53,151 bases of DNA from Prorocentrum cordatum (lineage: Eukaryota; Sar; Dinophyceae; Prorocentrales; Prorocentraceae): assembly GCA_963575745.1 (NCBI GenBank), contig CAUYUJ010015501.1, positions 85,001 to 138,151 of the forward strand. The letters are read 5' to 3'. The translations under genes were made by a program, and so were the position numbers. Under the pieces are notes generated by a model. The model searched no databases. It saw only the letters and a list, made by a program, of their open reading frames with translations, and had not been told where the DNA came from. Below, one piece after another: positions 28,167 through 39,459 of the stretch. The first letter of the stretch is position 1. Each line of letters begins with the position of its first letter.

Positions 28167-29507
28167 CTATCCCTGCCGAAATGCCGATCGCCAAGATGCT
28201 CGAAAACATAGCCGCGCGCATTGAACGAAAGGACCCGACGCTAAACGAAGTGCCACCCACCTCAGCACTGGACAAAAAAAAAACTCGCGGGAATCGACGC
28301 GTGAGACGTCATCGCCGGCGCTGGAGTCTCCGAACACGGCATGGCATGCGCTGAGCTCGCGGGCGCCGGCCTGGAACTCGACACATTGCGCGCGACGTAA
28401 TTCGCCCGAGGGGTCGGCCAGCATCCGCTCCCCGAACGCAAGCGCCCGGGGACCAGGCCCGAGCGCCCACGGATTCTCGCTGGACGCGCGATCCCGGCGG
28501 GGCGCGCCCGTCTTCTTGGCGAGGCCATCCGCGAGCCGCTGCTCGGATCGCACCCGCTCGACGCCTCCGCACAGGCACTCCAGCCCGACGATGGCGGCAC
28601 AAAGACAGCCGTCGACTTGATGGATAGACGCGCGCCTTGACCACGCAGCCCCACAACTAACGACAGTCAGTAACCAAGACACCCCCCCCACCTCGAATAC
28701 CCGACGGCACTCGTGGCCAAGCCTGTCGGCGACGCAGGTTTCTGCGCACGCTGCGCGCGGCAAGACATGAACGTCGCGAGCCTCAGAACAACTGCTGGCA
28801 TCCGCTGCAAGGGCACTGCGATACGCGCGACAAGTACGACCACTTGACCAGGCCAGAAACATGCATCGGCAAGGCTCGGCGCGGCCCTCCGCCGCGTCGC
28901 TGTCTTCCACCGCCGTGCTGTAAATTCCGCGCTGGCACGCGCGATTCGGCGCGATGCCGCGCGACGCGCCGAGCGAGGCAATGACCACCGATTTCTCGAA
29001 ATCGAATACTCCGCGAAATAGCGCGTTGAAATTCCCCCCTTGCCCTATGAAACCGACCAAACTGTTTGGAGCCCTGCGCGTCCTGCACCGTCGGCTTAGA
29101 CACCTGGACCGCCAGCCGGCATGCCGCGAAATTACATTTGCGAAGTAGCAAACGACCATCCACTGAACCTGTCCACCCATGTCTCTTAGCGCTCGATGTT
29201 CAGATCGGGTGAGCTGCCCCTTCTTTTCCGCCCTTTCTCTGGGCATTCGGTAGTCTGTCACCCCGCCGACGTGCTCATCCATGTCGATCGGGATGGCGTA
29301 GTCCTGGTTGAGCTTGAAACCTTCCCGGTGCAAGTAAGTGGCCCCCTCTGGCGTATCCTGCAGCTCGCTCCAATCGCGGAGCTCGACCTGTGCCTTCAGC
29401 TGCGCGATGACCCGCTGGCAGTAGTCGCCGCTGCCCTCCACGTCGAATGCCATCGCCACGTCGTCGACGCGCAGGCACAGCAGGCACGCCCGCTGGCCTG
29501 TATACAT
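28167..29507 (-). pseudogene. copia reverse transcriptase C-terminus and RNase H (broken)
   Basis: The frame contains LLCLRVDDVAMAF, which corresponds to the reverse transcriptase catalytic Y/F-x-D-D box (here RVDD), then PRERAEKKGQLTRSEHRALR and DMGGQVQWMV, the typical copia stretch where L-T-x-x-E-x-x-x-x-R is followed by a G-G-x-x-W-L block. The RNase H end shows SEQRLADGLAKK, matching the conserved Q-L-A-D-x-L-T-K. The open frame is long, but the middle (about 29150-28700) changes frame relative to the motifs, and alternative frames carry homologous pieces, so it is a pseudogene. Confidence 0.7.
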
Positions 29508-29525
29508 GAGCTTGAAGACCGCGGT

Positions 29526-29972
29526 CTAGAACTGGAGCTGCTCGAAGCCAATGTTCAGCGGGATCTGAACATTACGTTTACACCAAGCCCTTGCCGCAAA
29601 GCTGGAGCCATGGGCGCTCTTGTTGAGCCCTTCTTCGAGTCCAGGAACGTTCGCGCCCGGCACGCCCCGAAGCATCTCGAAGCACACCCCCCCTCTCGAC
29701 CTTGACCTCCTGCAGGAAAGCACACATTGCATCCGCGGCGCAGCAGCTGAACATCTTTGTACGCTGCGACACTGCGCGGCATGTTCTGCGTGAATGGAGA
29801 CCACGTCAGAGAATCCCGACGCAGCTTCTGGTCGCGATTCCCCTGTAAACGTTCGCCTACGATCCGGCGTCCGGGCTGCAAGTTGGCATCTGAGTCGCTG
29901 CCTCTGTTGGTCCGCGCGACATGGCATTCGATCTACATGCCATGGTCGGCGAGATGACCCCCGCGGCGTCAC
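29526..29972 (-). pseudogene. copia reverse transcriptase N-terminal part (broken)
   Basis: Pieces in different minus-strand frames (DAMCAFLQEVKVERG, then GVCFEMLRGVPGANVPGLEE) resemble the copia segment D-V-x-x-A-F-L-Q-x-x-x-x-x-x-x-x-x-Y-x-x-x-P. At least one frameshift separates it from the following motifs. Confidence 0.5.
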
Positions 29973-30499
29973 GCTTCGCCCGAGCGCCCCACTCCATGAT
30001 CAGAGCATTGAGGCACTGCTCCGCGCGCTTCTCGAGCACGCGCCGTTCCGATTGCACCTCCTCGGGGTCTCTCTCGGCCTCGGGCGCGCGGTCAACGGGC
30101 ACGGCGCAAAACGCCTCGCACAACATCTGGTTAGCCGCACCCGCTGCGAGCGCCCTCATGTCCACGCGGGCAGCCAGCGCGCCGCGCCCGACGCGCGCGC
30201 GCGGCCCACGTGCGCCGCGCTCGAAGCCGGCGTCTTCTGCTCGAGGGCGGCGCGTCCGACTTCGATCTCCTCATTCTCGCCCCCCCCTCACCAATAGGTG
30301 GGGGCCCACAGACAAATCATTCGACAAAAAGCAACGAGATGATGTCAAAAACTCTGAACTGAAACGCGCCTACCTGCGTTGGGCCACATGCGAATTCAAC
30401 TCGGACACCACCACCCGCCCTGAATCATGGCTCTCGCGTTGACGCTGGCCTCGCGCCGTGCGCAACGCGACTGGACTTCGCGCTGTTCCTAGCGAGTCG

Positions 30500-30725
30500 C
30501 CACTTTGTTGCGCGCGCGCGTAGTCCCCCGCGCGCGCGCCGCTGGCACGCGCGCGGGGGGGCGCGATGCACGCGCGCGCGCCTCGCGCTTCACCCGCAGC
30601 GGAGGCGCGCGCGATGGCGCCAGCGCGCGCGCGCACCTCCAGCGCGCCCACCCCGCCGCGGCCCACGCACGCGCGAAGGCATCAGCGCGCGCGGGAAATC
30701 CCAGCGCGAGCGCGCTTCTGGGAGC
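30500..30725. other. CG-alternating low-complexity tract
   Basis: Runs of gcgcgcgcg separated by short spacers, potentially Z-DNA-forming. It lies inside the retroelement, in the region where integrase would be expected. No protein motif seen. Confidence 0.6.
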
Positions 30726-30749
30726 ACAGAACGCGCGACGACGAATCGC

Positions 30750-33700
30750 CCGACAAAACCGCGTGACAAATTTGCCCCGTGGCCCGCTCCCCTGACTGTG
30801 TACAGTGCGAACGGCGCTTCCCTAATTTGTGTTGAACGTCTTCGAAGAGCGTTTTGTTGTCGCAACTTCGGATTTTGCCGCGGCTCTGCGCCGCCTGCGG
30901 ATTTTGGTCGTCATTTTTCTTGCCGTTGGCAACTTGTCCTCTGTCGCATGAAATTCTCGACAGCCTCATTTTCTGTGCGGTCGCACTTTTTGTCGCTATC
31001 CGGCGTGTATTTCGTCGGCATGCGCGTGTTATCATCGGTCCTTTGTGGAGTCCTTCACGGTCGGATTCAGAATTCTACTCGGGCTCTCCAGCATGTCTGT
31101 GGGCCTTCGCGGCCGTGTCCATCTTCCATGCCACGCGTGGTTCACGCACCCCCATCATCCCGTCTGGAAAAGATGCCTGCGCGTTGCTCATGGAAGTCCG
31201 ATTCTTGGTCCTCGCCCACCATCTTGGAAGACCGCGCGCAACGGCCGGGGGGCCCAACGCCAACGGCGCTTGAGCCGCGCGACGAGCGACGCGGTTTCAT
31301 TCATAGAAACCAAATAAATGTGTTCCTAAATGTCTGTTCGTCGTTCTGCGGCCCTATGGAAACGGAGGAACGGCCATTCTCTCGGGCTCGATTCGCTCGC
31401 TGTCGGGCGCGCCCCCGCTGGCGAGCGTTCGGTTCGGCAGGCCCGCCGCTGAATCCCCCTGCCTCGACGCCACGCGGCGTCTGTCTGAGCACTGGAGCTG
31501 GACGTTCTGCCCCGCGCGACTGCGGGGGCTCTGGCGGCACCGTGTCCTCATCAGTTGTAGTCCACCGCTAGCTGCAGCTCCACGAAGCGGATGCTGCTCG
31601 GCAGCGCGCGCATTCCCCACCGCGATGCCCATCATGTCTACATCGCGCACCAAAGGCACGTCGAACAGCACCTGCAGACTGGCCCTGCTTAGACCCTCCA
31701 GCAGAGCCGCCCTAGCGACCTCTCCACTGGGACGGCGCTCTCCTCTGGCATTGGAGTCGTTGCACATCGCGGGTTCCTGGTCGCAAGAACGACCCGGCGT
31801 GGTCCGCGAGCTTCCGCGCCGATCACCGAGGCCCTAAATTGATGCGTTCCACGATCCTACTGGCCACTCAATCTCCACTCGTCGTCGCTGCGCTGGAGGC
31901 TGATCTTCGTCGTCTTTGTCAGCGCGACCCGGCGGTCGCTCCATTCTGGCCAACAGTGGTTATGGCTGATAAGGTGGCTCTGGCGGTCTTCGAGGCTGGA
32001 GCCCAGCTTGCAGTGGCCCTCGCAATGATAGAAATGTCGCGTTGCGTAGATCCACGACGTCACACTGCCCGATGAACTCGCGGCCACTCGCGCTTGTCCG
32101 CAATAACGTAGTTGCCCTCAAGAACGCCGGGGGGAGGGGGGGGCGTCTCTTACCGTCTCCAACATTTCCAGTCGCGGTCGACCACAACGAAAAACAAAAC
32201 GGCCGCAAAAAAAAAATGCGGTCCTCGATCTGGTCGAGAATAGACGTCCGTAAGACGTTCGGCCAATCTGGATACGCACGACATTGCGAATCAAGCAGTA
32301 ACCAAACTGGCCCACCCCCTTCACTCGCGCTGGTCGGTGCCATTTCCGACGCGGGTCACGCTTGCCTCCGCCAGTCCGCCAGTAGCGCGCCCGCTCGCAA
32401 ACTCGCATGGTCCAGGATGAGGTCGCGTCTTGGATAGCAGTGCTCGTCGTTGAGCATCACTATTGGCACGATTGGCCGTCTGGCGGAGTTCCACTTCGCG
32501 CACTTCTTGGAAATGAATTCAACGACGCATGAGTGACCCGTCGGCAGTCTGCCCGGCAATCACCGGGTTGGCACCGAGGTCGCCCAAGGACGCTGGCACG
32601 GAAGGGTTCTAGCCATCTACCCACTGCGCTGGAAAAGAGTTCTTGTCGTTTGACAGTCGCTTCGCAGTCCGGGAAAGTCTGATTTGCTGCAAAAAGCGCG
32701 CGCCCTCGTCGCTTTCACCTCGAGGCCCCCGAAAACCTGCCTAGACGTCTCCTAGAAGGCACGAGGCCCCCTTTCCACCCTGCCATGTCGACGGCGTCCC
32801 TCAGGGGCCATCGGAGCACTGGGCGCCCCGAGGTCTTCGCGCAGAACTTCAAATTTGAACCCGAGAGCTGCCTCTTGATCGACCTATCTTGACGACCTGG
32901 AGACGACGCGGCACGAGGAGACCCGCCCGCGGGAACTCCACCGACGCCGCCACGGCACGCTGCGACGCGGGGCCTGGCTTACGGCCTCCCACTCATCATC
33001 CACTGAATGACGCAGCAATCGGCAGCAAGGTCAGCCATAACCACGCAGGCGAGCGCGCTGCCGCTGAGGTCGAGCACGCAAGCGACGTCCATACCGAGGC
33101 GCCGGTTGCACGTGAGCCACCTCGACACATTGGCTACAGGGTGAGCTGCGGTCTACCACGTGAGTCGCAGAGCTCGCCCTTGAACAACCTGGCTGCTGAA
33201 ATGGCGGCTGGTGGTCCACAGCCTGTTCAAGTAGGCTTAACCAGATCTTCGCCTCGTAGCGCATTTGCCAACTGAACATGCGACGTCTTGATCGCTGCGT
33301 TGAGCACCGCTGGCACCTGCTGCCAACTGTCGTAGGTCTCTGGATCAGACCATGATCAGTACTGATCATGACATGAAACCTGAAGCGGGGCATGCGTCGG
33401 CACCGCGTGGAACTCCCAGGAAAGTATCACTTCCCTGTAATTTCCCCAACTCGCATTGCTGATTCGTTCCTTCGAGTATAACCTCTGCAATTCCAGGCGC
33501 CCACGCGGCAGCGTCGCGCGATTGCCCACCTCCCCCGTGAACTTGACCATGGGCGTGATCTCGAGAGCGCCGAACCTCGAAGGCACATGCCAATGCCACT
33601 GCCCACGTAAGAAATCTCGTAAGTTCACGAGCAAATCTCCACGATCCTCTCGAAGTTCGAATGCGCCCTGGCCACCTCGTGCCCATATCTGCTCTGGCCG

Positions 33701-34150
33701 CGTCGACGATGATCCACACCCGTTGGAGCACAGACTTCTCCAGGAGAACACGCTGACCAGCGCCCATTCGATGCTCGGCCACCTGCAGCGCAGACCAGAC
33801 GCGCGCCGGCGGCGCCGCCAGCCGACGACGCCCCCCTTTCGAGGGGGGCAATTTTGCACGCCGCGGCAAAGGGCTCTCGCACAGGAGCAGCACGTCGGTG
33901 AGATCGAGGTTCTCCTTCTCGAGCTCCCTCGTCGCAGCCGATGCTGCCGCCTCGTCGTCTTGGCGCCAGCCCCCGCCAGCCCCCGTCGCGACCGCCCCGG
34001 GCGCGCGCAGAGGGCTAGGTCTCGCTGCGAAGCACGCTCCGCGTAGCATTCCGCTCCTCGGGCGCGTCCGAGACCAAGTCGCGACCATCACGTTACGAGA
34101 CCTGGCCACGACGGCGCCGTCTCCCGACATGGCCCGAATCTACTCGAAGG
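30750..34150. other. retroelement interior, no domain recognised
   Basis: This should hold the integrase. I looked for the zinc-binding H-H-C-C and D-D-E pattern on the minus strand and did not find a convincing match. Several minus-strand frames of 100-250 codons exist (for example 33366-34130) but no motif supports them. Confidence 0.4.
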
Positions 34151-34754
34151 CAACGTTGGCCCGCGAGGTGGCCCGCCACAGCTCGGCCGCCCGCGCGATG
34201 AGAGACTGGGCGCTGACACCTGCGCATCAGCGCGTCGAGGTCCATCGGGGAAATCGTCGACGCCGGTCATCCAGCGGCTCTTCCGAGACCGCGCGGCCTT
34301 CGCAGGTTGGTCTGGCAGCTCCCTGCAGACGACCTGCATGCCCCTCGCGTCGATGACCGCGCCTTGAGCGCCCAACTGATCAAGACCCACGAGCATGGGG
34401 GCGTCTGAACCTGAAAGCCGCTCAAAAAAAGCTCGCCCCCTGCCTCGATCGGCGCCGACGCGCCGATCCCCTCGACGATCGTCGCAGCAAGCGTCTATCG
34501 CCAGCGCATGGCGCAAGCGCTGCCGCATCCAGCACTACAAAGCCTGGAGGTACAACTGGGTCTTCCACCACGCCGTCGATCATGTCGCCGCACTTGGCAG
34601 CCGCGACCAGGTCGATCGCGTCGACCTCCACCGCGCGGCCGACTCGCGTGGCCTGCATGGCCGCTGCCAACCCAGCGCGAGCCAGAAACCCCCCAGCCCG
34701 TCCTTTGCCTCGCCCACGTTTTTTAACCGACGAAGTCACCAACTTTGTCTGTGA
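34150..34754 (-). pseudogene. copia protease region (broken)
   Basis: Minus-strand frames include KKRGRGKGRAGGFLARAGLA (basic spacer before protease), PPGFVVLDAAALAPCAG where the D-T/S/C-G-A active-site triad would be (here DAAA, inactive), and DAPMLVGLDQLGAQGAVIDA, the typical C-terminal protease strand (P-x-L-L-G-x-D-x-L). A frame change occurs between the last two. Confidence 0.55.
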
Positions 34755-34898
34755 ACAAGCGTCAACTGCCCAACGGCAAATCTCGCTGCAGGCGCAGCGG
34801 CTGCAACGATCTTGAAGATAGTCGGTGTCGAAGCTGATATTGCCGCCAAGGTCGACGTAGGTCTTACCTCGTTGAAATCCTGAGTTGGTTTTGCCATC

Positions 34899-35870
34899 CT
34901 ATATGACTTGGTACTGCCCTGTGCAATCGAACCCCTCCTTGCCTTTGCCGCGAACTTTCGCTGAGATAAATCCAGCCACCTTCTGAGCCCCCGCTGCAAA
35001 CGTTTGGCTGCTCTTTTCATTCATGCCGCTTACGCCCACGATCGCCATCGTTGTCTCGGGATCCTCGGGTTCTGCTGAGAATGGTTGCATATCTGCACCG
35101 TCCTTTCCGCAGTTACCGCCATCCCCGTTTTCACTGCCCCCTTGATAATTACCTTCGCTCGGCTCGGCGTCGACAGCTGACTTCCACCGGGAACGACGTC
35201 CACATCCTTGTCGCTGCTGTGGTTCGCTGTCCCCGCTGTCGAGCGAGCTGAATCTCCAACACGTCCCATATTGCGCCCCCGCCGTGTCGGGGATCTTCTG
35301 GCCCGGGTCAATCCAGACCCGGGTCAGCAAGAAACCTAAAAACTGCAATGCAGGAAGGAAAAACTGCAACGCAGGTCTTCGCAAACCCGAGTCAGCCAAT
35401 ATGCGCGGCCGCCTCGCGGCCACGAGCGGCTCCCTAACCCGGGTCAGCCAGAGGGGGTCTTCGCAGGATCCTGCAAAATCTGGTGCCCTGGCTGACCCCT
35501 GTTTGTATTGACCCCCGTCTCGAGGCTCCCGACCGTGCTCGCTTGAGACTTGACCGGGGGGGGGGGGGGAAACGCGCGCTGCTCGTCGATGATGCCGCAC
35601 AGATCCATAGGAAAAGCGTCCGATTATCTTCTGGAACTTGTGTACTACCGCCAGTGAGGTCGCGCAGCTTCTCGCCATCCTGAGCACGTCGCTGTATGAA
35701 ATCCTTGATGGCTTCGTTGGGTTATCTATGTTCACGCCAGAAATCGCGCAGAAAGGCCCTACGTCTTCACAGCGGGGCCACTTCTCACAGCGAGCTCGTG
35801 ACGCTTTCACTCGTATACCCAGCGTCTGCTCCACGCCTGTTTCTGTGTCTGCTTGGCTCGGTCCTGCCAT
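34899..35870 (-). pseudogene. Gag-like region (uncertain)
   Basis: Open frame of 323 codons on the minus strand in the position of Gag. Charged, Gln/Ser-rich, no CCHC zinc knuckle seen. Assignment is by position only. The direct repeat 'acccgggtcagcca' occurs twice (35310-35330, 35436-35450), and two C/G runs interrupt it. Confidence 0.35.
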
Positions 35871-36429
35871 TCCTCATTTGCCAAGACTGGAAAGTGACAT
35901 TGGTTCGCCTCGACGGCATCATGTCCACCACTGTGTCCACGCCCTATCCGTCAAACCAGTTCGAATTTTAGCAACGGATGCCCGTTTGTTTCCACCGTGT
36001 CCTATCCGAGAAATCAAAGTCGCACACGTTCGTCCTACTCTTCTGCTGCTGCTGCGTCCCCGTCGTAGTTGGGTGCGCCGCCCGCATCGGCCCAAACATC
36101 CTGATGTAGACCCTTTGTTTTCTGCCCCTGCTGAGCGACTTACTGTTGTAGGTGATGCTGTAGAGACAGATTTGTTTGATGGGGTACGCCGTCGCAAAGA
36201 CATGTAGCGCCTGATCGCGAGAAACAGGTCTTGATATGACATGTGAGGAGAATGAACCAATGCAATAGCATAGGCCGTCTCCGAACTCACAGCTCCGCAC
36301 TGCCAATGTTGCTAGTGTTGACGTTGAACTGCTTCGGTATCATTGCAAATAAGATCCGGGACATCGAGCGATATGGAAAGAGGCCAGAATGTCTCGGGAA
36401 TGCGCAGCATGTATACAACCGGGAAACCC

Positions 36430-36590
36430 CAAATCTTGATCTGGTGCACGTCTGAACCGTATATGTGCTGATAGTTTGAGGTTTAAAAGGGGATCCCCTG
36501 AATTGTTTGAGAGAGCAGATGGCGTCGGCATAGAAGACATGCAAAGTAATAGGACATCTCCACTTACCCTGCAGGAAGGATCAATGCGCG
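36430..36590. repeat. direct repeat M2 (putative LTR fragment)
   Basis: Partner of M1, same orientation, about 65-75% similar by eye over about 150 bases. Inverted ends are not seen, which favours an LTR remnant or dispersed repeat over a MITE. Confidence 0.5.
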
Positions 36591-36769
36591 AAACATACTG
36601 CTCCTGCGTTTCTTGCTAGGCCACAGACATGGTCAACTTCACACCAGAGGCGTCCAAAAGGACCCAGGCAGCTCTGGGGAGAGCCCAAGAGTGCCCCAAT
36701 AGGCTCCCAAACAGCCTCCTCCTCTTTTCTCCTTCACCCCGTCTTCTTCTCGTTCGCATATTCATCATC

Positions 36770-36933
36770 AGCATCATCAGCATCATCAGCAGCAGCAACA
36801 TCATCATCATCAGAATCATTATCTTCAGCAGCAGCATCATCAGCATCATCACCATCATCACCATCGTCATCATCAGCATCATCACCATCATCAGCAGCAT
36901 CAGCATCTGCATCTGCATCATCATCATCATCAG

Positions 36934-36997
<64 letters not shown>

Positions 36998-37110
36998 GTC
37001 AGCGTCAGCATCAGCATCAAGATCATCAGCATCATCAGCATCATCAGCATCAGCATCAGCATCTGTATCAGCATCATCACCAACATCATCGTTACTAGTA
37101 CTATTACTAG
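36770..37110. repeat. (CAT)n array with AT-rich tail
   Basis: CAT/CAG triplets to about 37090, then a degenerate TTACTAG/ATTATC-rich tail running to about 37330, downstream (in gene sense) of the two-TM gene. Confidence 0.9.
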
Positions 37111-37334
37111 TTACGATTATCATTCATTATCGTCTTGACACGAGTTTCCTTGGCATCCGTCTCATCCTTATCATTTAGCACGATCATTCTCATTATCATT
37201 GATAATGCCATTCGTAGTATTATTAATGTCACCCTTCATACTATAATGCGTATGGCTCTGTGGTTGGTAAAAGTATTGCGTGAAGTATGTTTTGTACGAT
37301 GATTATGGTTGGTAGTATGGCTAAGTGTCCTTCC

Positions 37335-37969
37335 TCACGTGTTCCCCGAAGAGGTTCCACAACGGCTTGAGGAACAGTTAGTCCCATTGCTTCGCCGAGC
37401 CATGGCCACAACGTGCGGCCACAGAGGCGCATCCAAAACGGCGGAGGGCGGCGGTGATTCGCCGTAGGCGCCTTCGATATGCTCTGGACTTTTCGCCGTC
37501 ATCCAAAGGTTGACGGAGACGATCCACACGGTGACCACCGTGGGGGCGACGAAGCCCCACGTGTGCTGGGGGCTGAAGCGGATCAGGTCCGAGAAGACGA
37601 CGAAGGGCACGAGGAGGAGGCCCACGTCCAGCAGGGTCCTCGTGAGGCCCTTCGCGCCCTTCTTGCCGTGGAAGGCCCGCTGGCGCATGCGGCGCTCCAC
37701 GGGCCGGGGAACAGGCAGTGGCACGAGCATGAACGTTCGGAGGTCCGCGCGGACTCCCTGGATCGGCGCTGGCGCCCCTGCTCTGGCGCGCGCTCCGCGC
37801 GCCGGGGGCGGCGCCGGGGACGCCGCCAAGGGAACTCGAGCGCCGATGCAAGGAAGCCGCGCGGGCCTCTTGAAAGGTCAGTGCGTGTACCCCTGCTGGT
37901 TCCCCGAATGAGGTAGAACGTGTCCTCGATGGCCCGGACGGGGTCCAAGGGCGGCCCGTCCTTGTCTGC
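37335..37969 (-). CDS. two-TM membrane protein, C-terminal exons
   Basis: Exons 37969-37904 and 37703-37335, joined across element E5. The first (after gaggtctggcag) reads ADKDGPPLDPVRAIEDTFYL then IR; the second continues PVERRMRQRAFHGKKGAKGL. Two hydrophobic segments follow, VGLLLVPFVVFSDLIRF and FVAPTVVTVWIVSVNLWM, then a hydrophilic tail ending CGTSSGNT and a stop at 37335-37337. Basic residues before the first segment suggest a cytosolic loop. Upstream exons probably lie beyond the CTC array and assembly gap; the GC-rich frame at 38490-38960 (contains LGHGHGLDLLCCGFAGG) is a weak candidate. Family not recognised. Confidence 0.6.
37705..37906 (-). mobile_element. family E element E5 inside the two-TM gene
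   Basis: Ends cggggaacaggcagtggcac and, on the other strand, cggggaaccagcaggggtac; inner arms ttcggaggtccgcgcggact and 'gccgcgcgggcctctt'. Only a short duplication (CGG) is visible. Deleting 37704-37903 (200 nt, not a multiple of three) joins FYLIR to PVERR in frame. No GT/GC/GA-AG pair at that position; an alternative acceptor gtggag lies 6 bases inside the second exon. Confidence 0.7.
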
Positions 37970-38009
37970 CTGCCAGACCTCCCCAACCCCCAACCCGAAA
38001 TCCCAAATT

Positions 38010-38195
38010 CTTCCTCCTCCTCCTCCTCCCGCATTCCTCCTCCTCCTCCTCNNNNNNNNNNNNNNNNNNNNNNNNNNNNNNNNNNNNNNNNNNNNNNNNN
38101 NNNNNNNNNNNNNNNNNNNNNNNNNNNNNNNNNNNNNNNNNNNNNNNNNNNCTCCTCCTCATCCTCCTCCTCCTCCTCCTCCTCCTCCTCCTCCT
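38010..38195. repeat. (CTC)n array containing the assembly gap
   Basis: CTC triplets flank 100 N (38052-38151). The gap size is a placeholder, so the true array length is unknown. Confidence 0.95.
38052..38151. other. assembly gap (100 N)
   Basis: Exactly 100 undetermined bases, the usual scaffolding placeholder. Conclusions about the two-TM gene's upstream exons depend on what is missing. Confidence 0.99.
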
Positions 38196-38278
38196 CCCCC
38201 AACCCGATCGGGGAGCATACGGGTTCTGTGTTTTTGTCGATGCTTCGGGATGCCCCCCCCTCCCACTGGGGATGGAGG

Positions 38279-38479
38279 TCGGCGGCGAGCCCGGGGGGAA
38301 GCGAGAAGGGGCGGGCCTTCTCAGAAGGCTCGGAAGTCGCCCTGCCTTCCGAGAAGTCCTCTCCGAGCTTTCCCCGAAGACACGGGGAGCTTCTCGGAAG
38401 GCGAGCGGGCCTCGGACAAGCTCCGCGGCCCTCTGAGAAGACCCTCTCCCTGTCGCTTCCCCACCTCGCTCGCCGCCGA
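38279..38479. mobile_element. family D element D2
   Basis: 201 bp flanked by GGAGG (38274-38278 and 38480-38484). Ends TCGGCGGCGAGCCCGGGGGG and CCACCTCGCTCGCCGCCGA; inner 'gcgggccttctcagaaggc' and 'ccctctgagaagacc' arms as in D1. Confidence 0.8.
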
Positions 38480-38499
38480 GGAGGACAACCTGGGCCCTT

Positions 38500-39130
38500 C
38501 GGGTTGGATCGGGGTGGCTTGGTGCGTGGCGCGTCCTTGGCAGGGCACGGCGCGCTCGCCGCCCAGGGCCTGCCAGCGGAGCGCGCGGGCGGGCTGCTCG
38601 ACGCGACGTGCTGCGGCGCGACGGCGGCGGCCCGCGGCGAGCCCTGCGCCGCCGAGCCGCCCGGGGCCGCCGCGTGCTCGGCGCCGCCGGCCCCCCCCCC
38701 CGGCGGCGCCGTCCAGCCGGCCTGGCCGCTCGCTCGCGGCCGGCAGCGCCACGAGCGGCCGCGGCAGCTGCGCCGGCGCGCCCTCGGCGCCGCTGGCCGC
38801 GGGGGACGGGCTCGCCCCGCCGCCGGCGAAGCCGCAGCACAGGAGGTCCAGGCCGTGGCCGTGCCCGAGCACGCGGGGGCGCGCGGCCATCCCGGCGGGG
38901 CCATGGCCGTGCCTGGGCCCTCGGCTGGCACAGGCCACGGGTGGTCCCACACCACAGCTGGCCGTGGGAAGCATGATCGACCCACGAACCCGGAGAGGAA
39001 TAGGGAAGCACGGAAGGTGGCTACGTTTTCGAGGCACCTGATTGGGCGACGAGCAATTGCGATGCTGAAACTATCGATCGTGATGTACCGTGCCAAAAAG
39101 ATTATACTCCGCTGTCCTGCAACGAGATGA
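38500..39130. other. GC-rich tract, possible low-complexity exon
   Basis: The minus-strand frame is Ala/Gly/Arg/Pro-rich over 38490-38960 and may or may not be coding. From 38972 the sequence 'catgatcgacccacgaaccc' begins a segment repeated at 43976. Confidence 0.3.
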
Positions 39131-39184
39131 GTCATGCCACAATGAAGCTCGAACTCAAGATCCGACTCAAATCTGAAGCGGGAC

Positions 39185-39345
39185 GAGACGACACGGGTCG
39201 CAGGGCGCATGGACGCGCCACGGAATGTGTCAGGGGCGCACTAGGGGATGTGCCGAGGGACGTGTCAGGGGACGTGGCAAGGAACGCGCCACGGAACGGG
39301 CAGGGAAAGCGCCAGGGGACAAACCAGGGAATACGACAGAGGACG
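39185..39345. repeat. GGGACGTGCCA-type minisatellite (copy 1)
   Basis: Imperfect 14-18 bp units such as 'acgcgccacggaacg' and 'ggacgtgtcaggg'. The same array follows the same flanking phrase at 44060-44330, so the two loci derive from one segmental duplication. Confidence 0.75.
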
Positions 39346-39459
39346 AGCCGGGGGACCCGCCGAGAAGCGAGGGGCATACGCCGTCCCGCCCTGGGGAGTC
39401 AAGAATCGATGTGCTTTCACGCTTGTCCTGCTCTGGGGCGTTAGGAACCCACGTCTTCC

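Larger units (their letters stand above)
26914..36590 (-). mobile_element. decayed Ty1/copia-type LTR retrotransposon, about 9.7 kb
   Basis: Minus-strand order from high to low coordinate: Gag-like region (34.9-35.9 kb), protease region (34.2-34.75), reverse transcriptase (29.5-29.9, then 29.5-28.9), RNase H (28.8-28.5). It is bounded by two related direct repeats (26914-27075 and 36430-36590) that may be remnants of LTRs. Every coding region is broken by stops and frame changes, so the element is dead. The order and motifs fit the copia-like elements known to be abundant in dinoflagellate genomes. Confidence 0.65.

Noticed and set aside
36616-37138. Poly-M/D frames near 37 kb
   Set aside because: Artefact of the CAT array.
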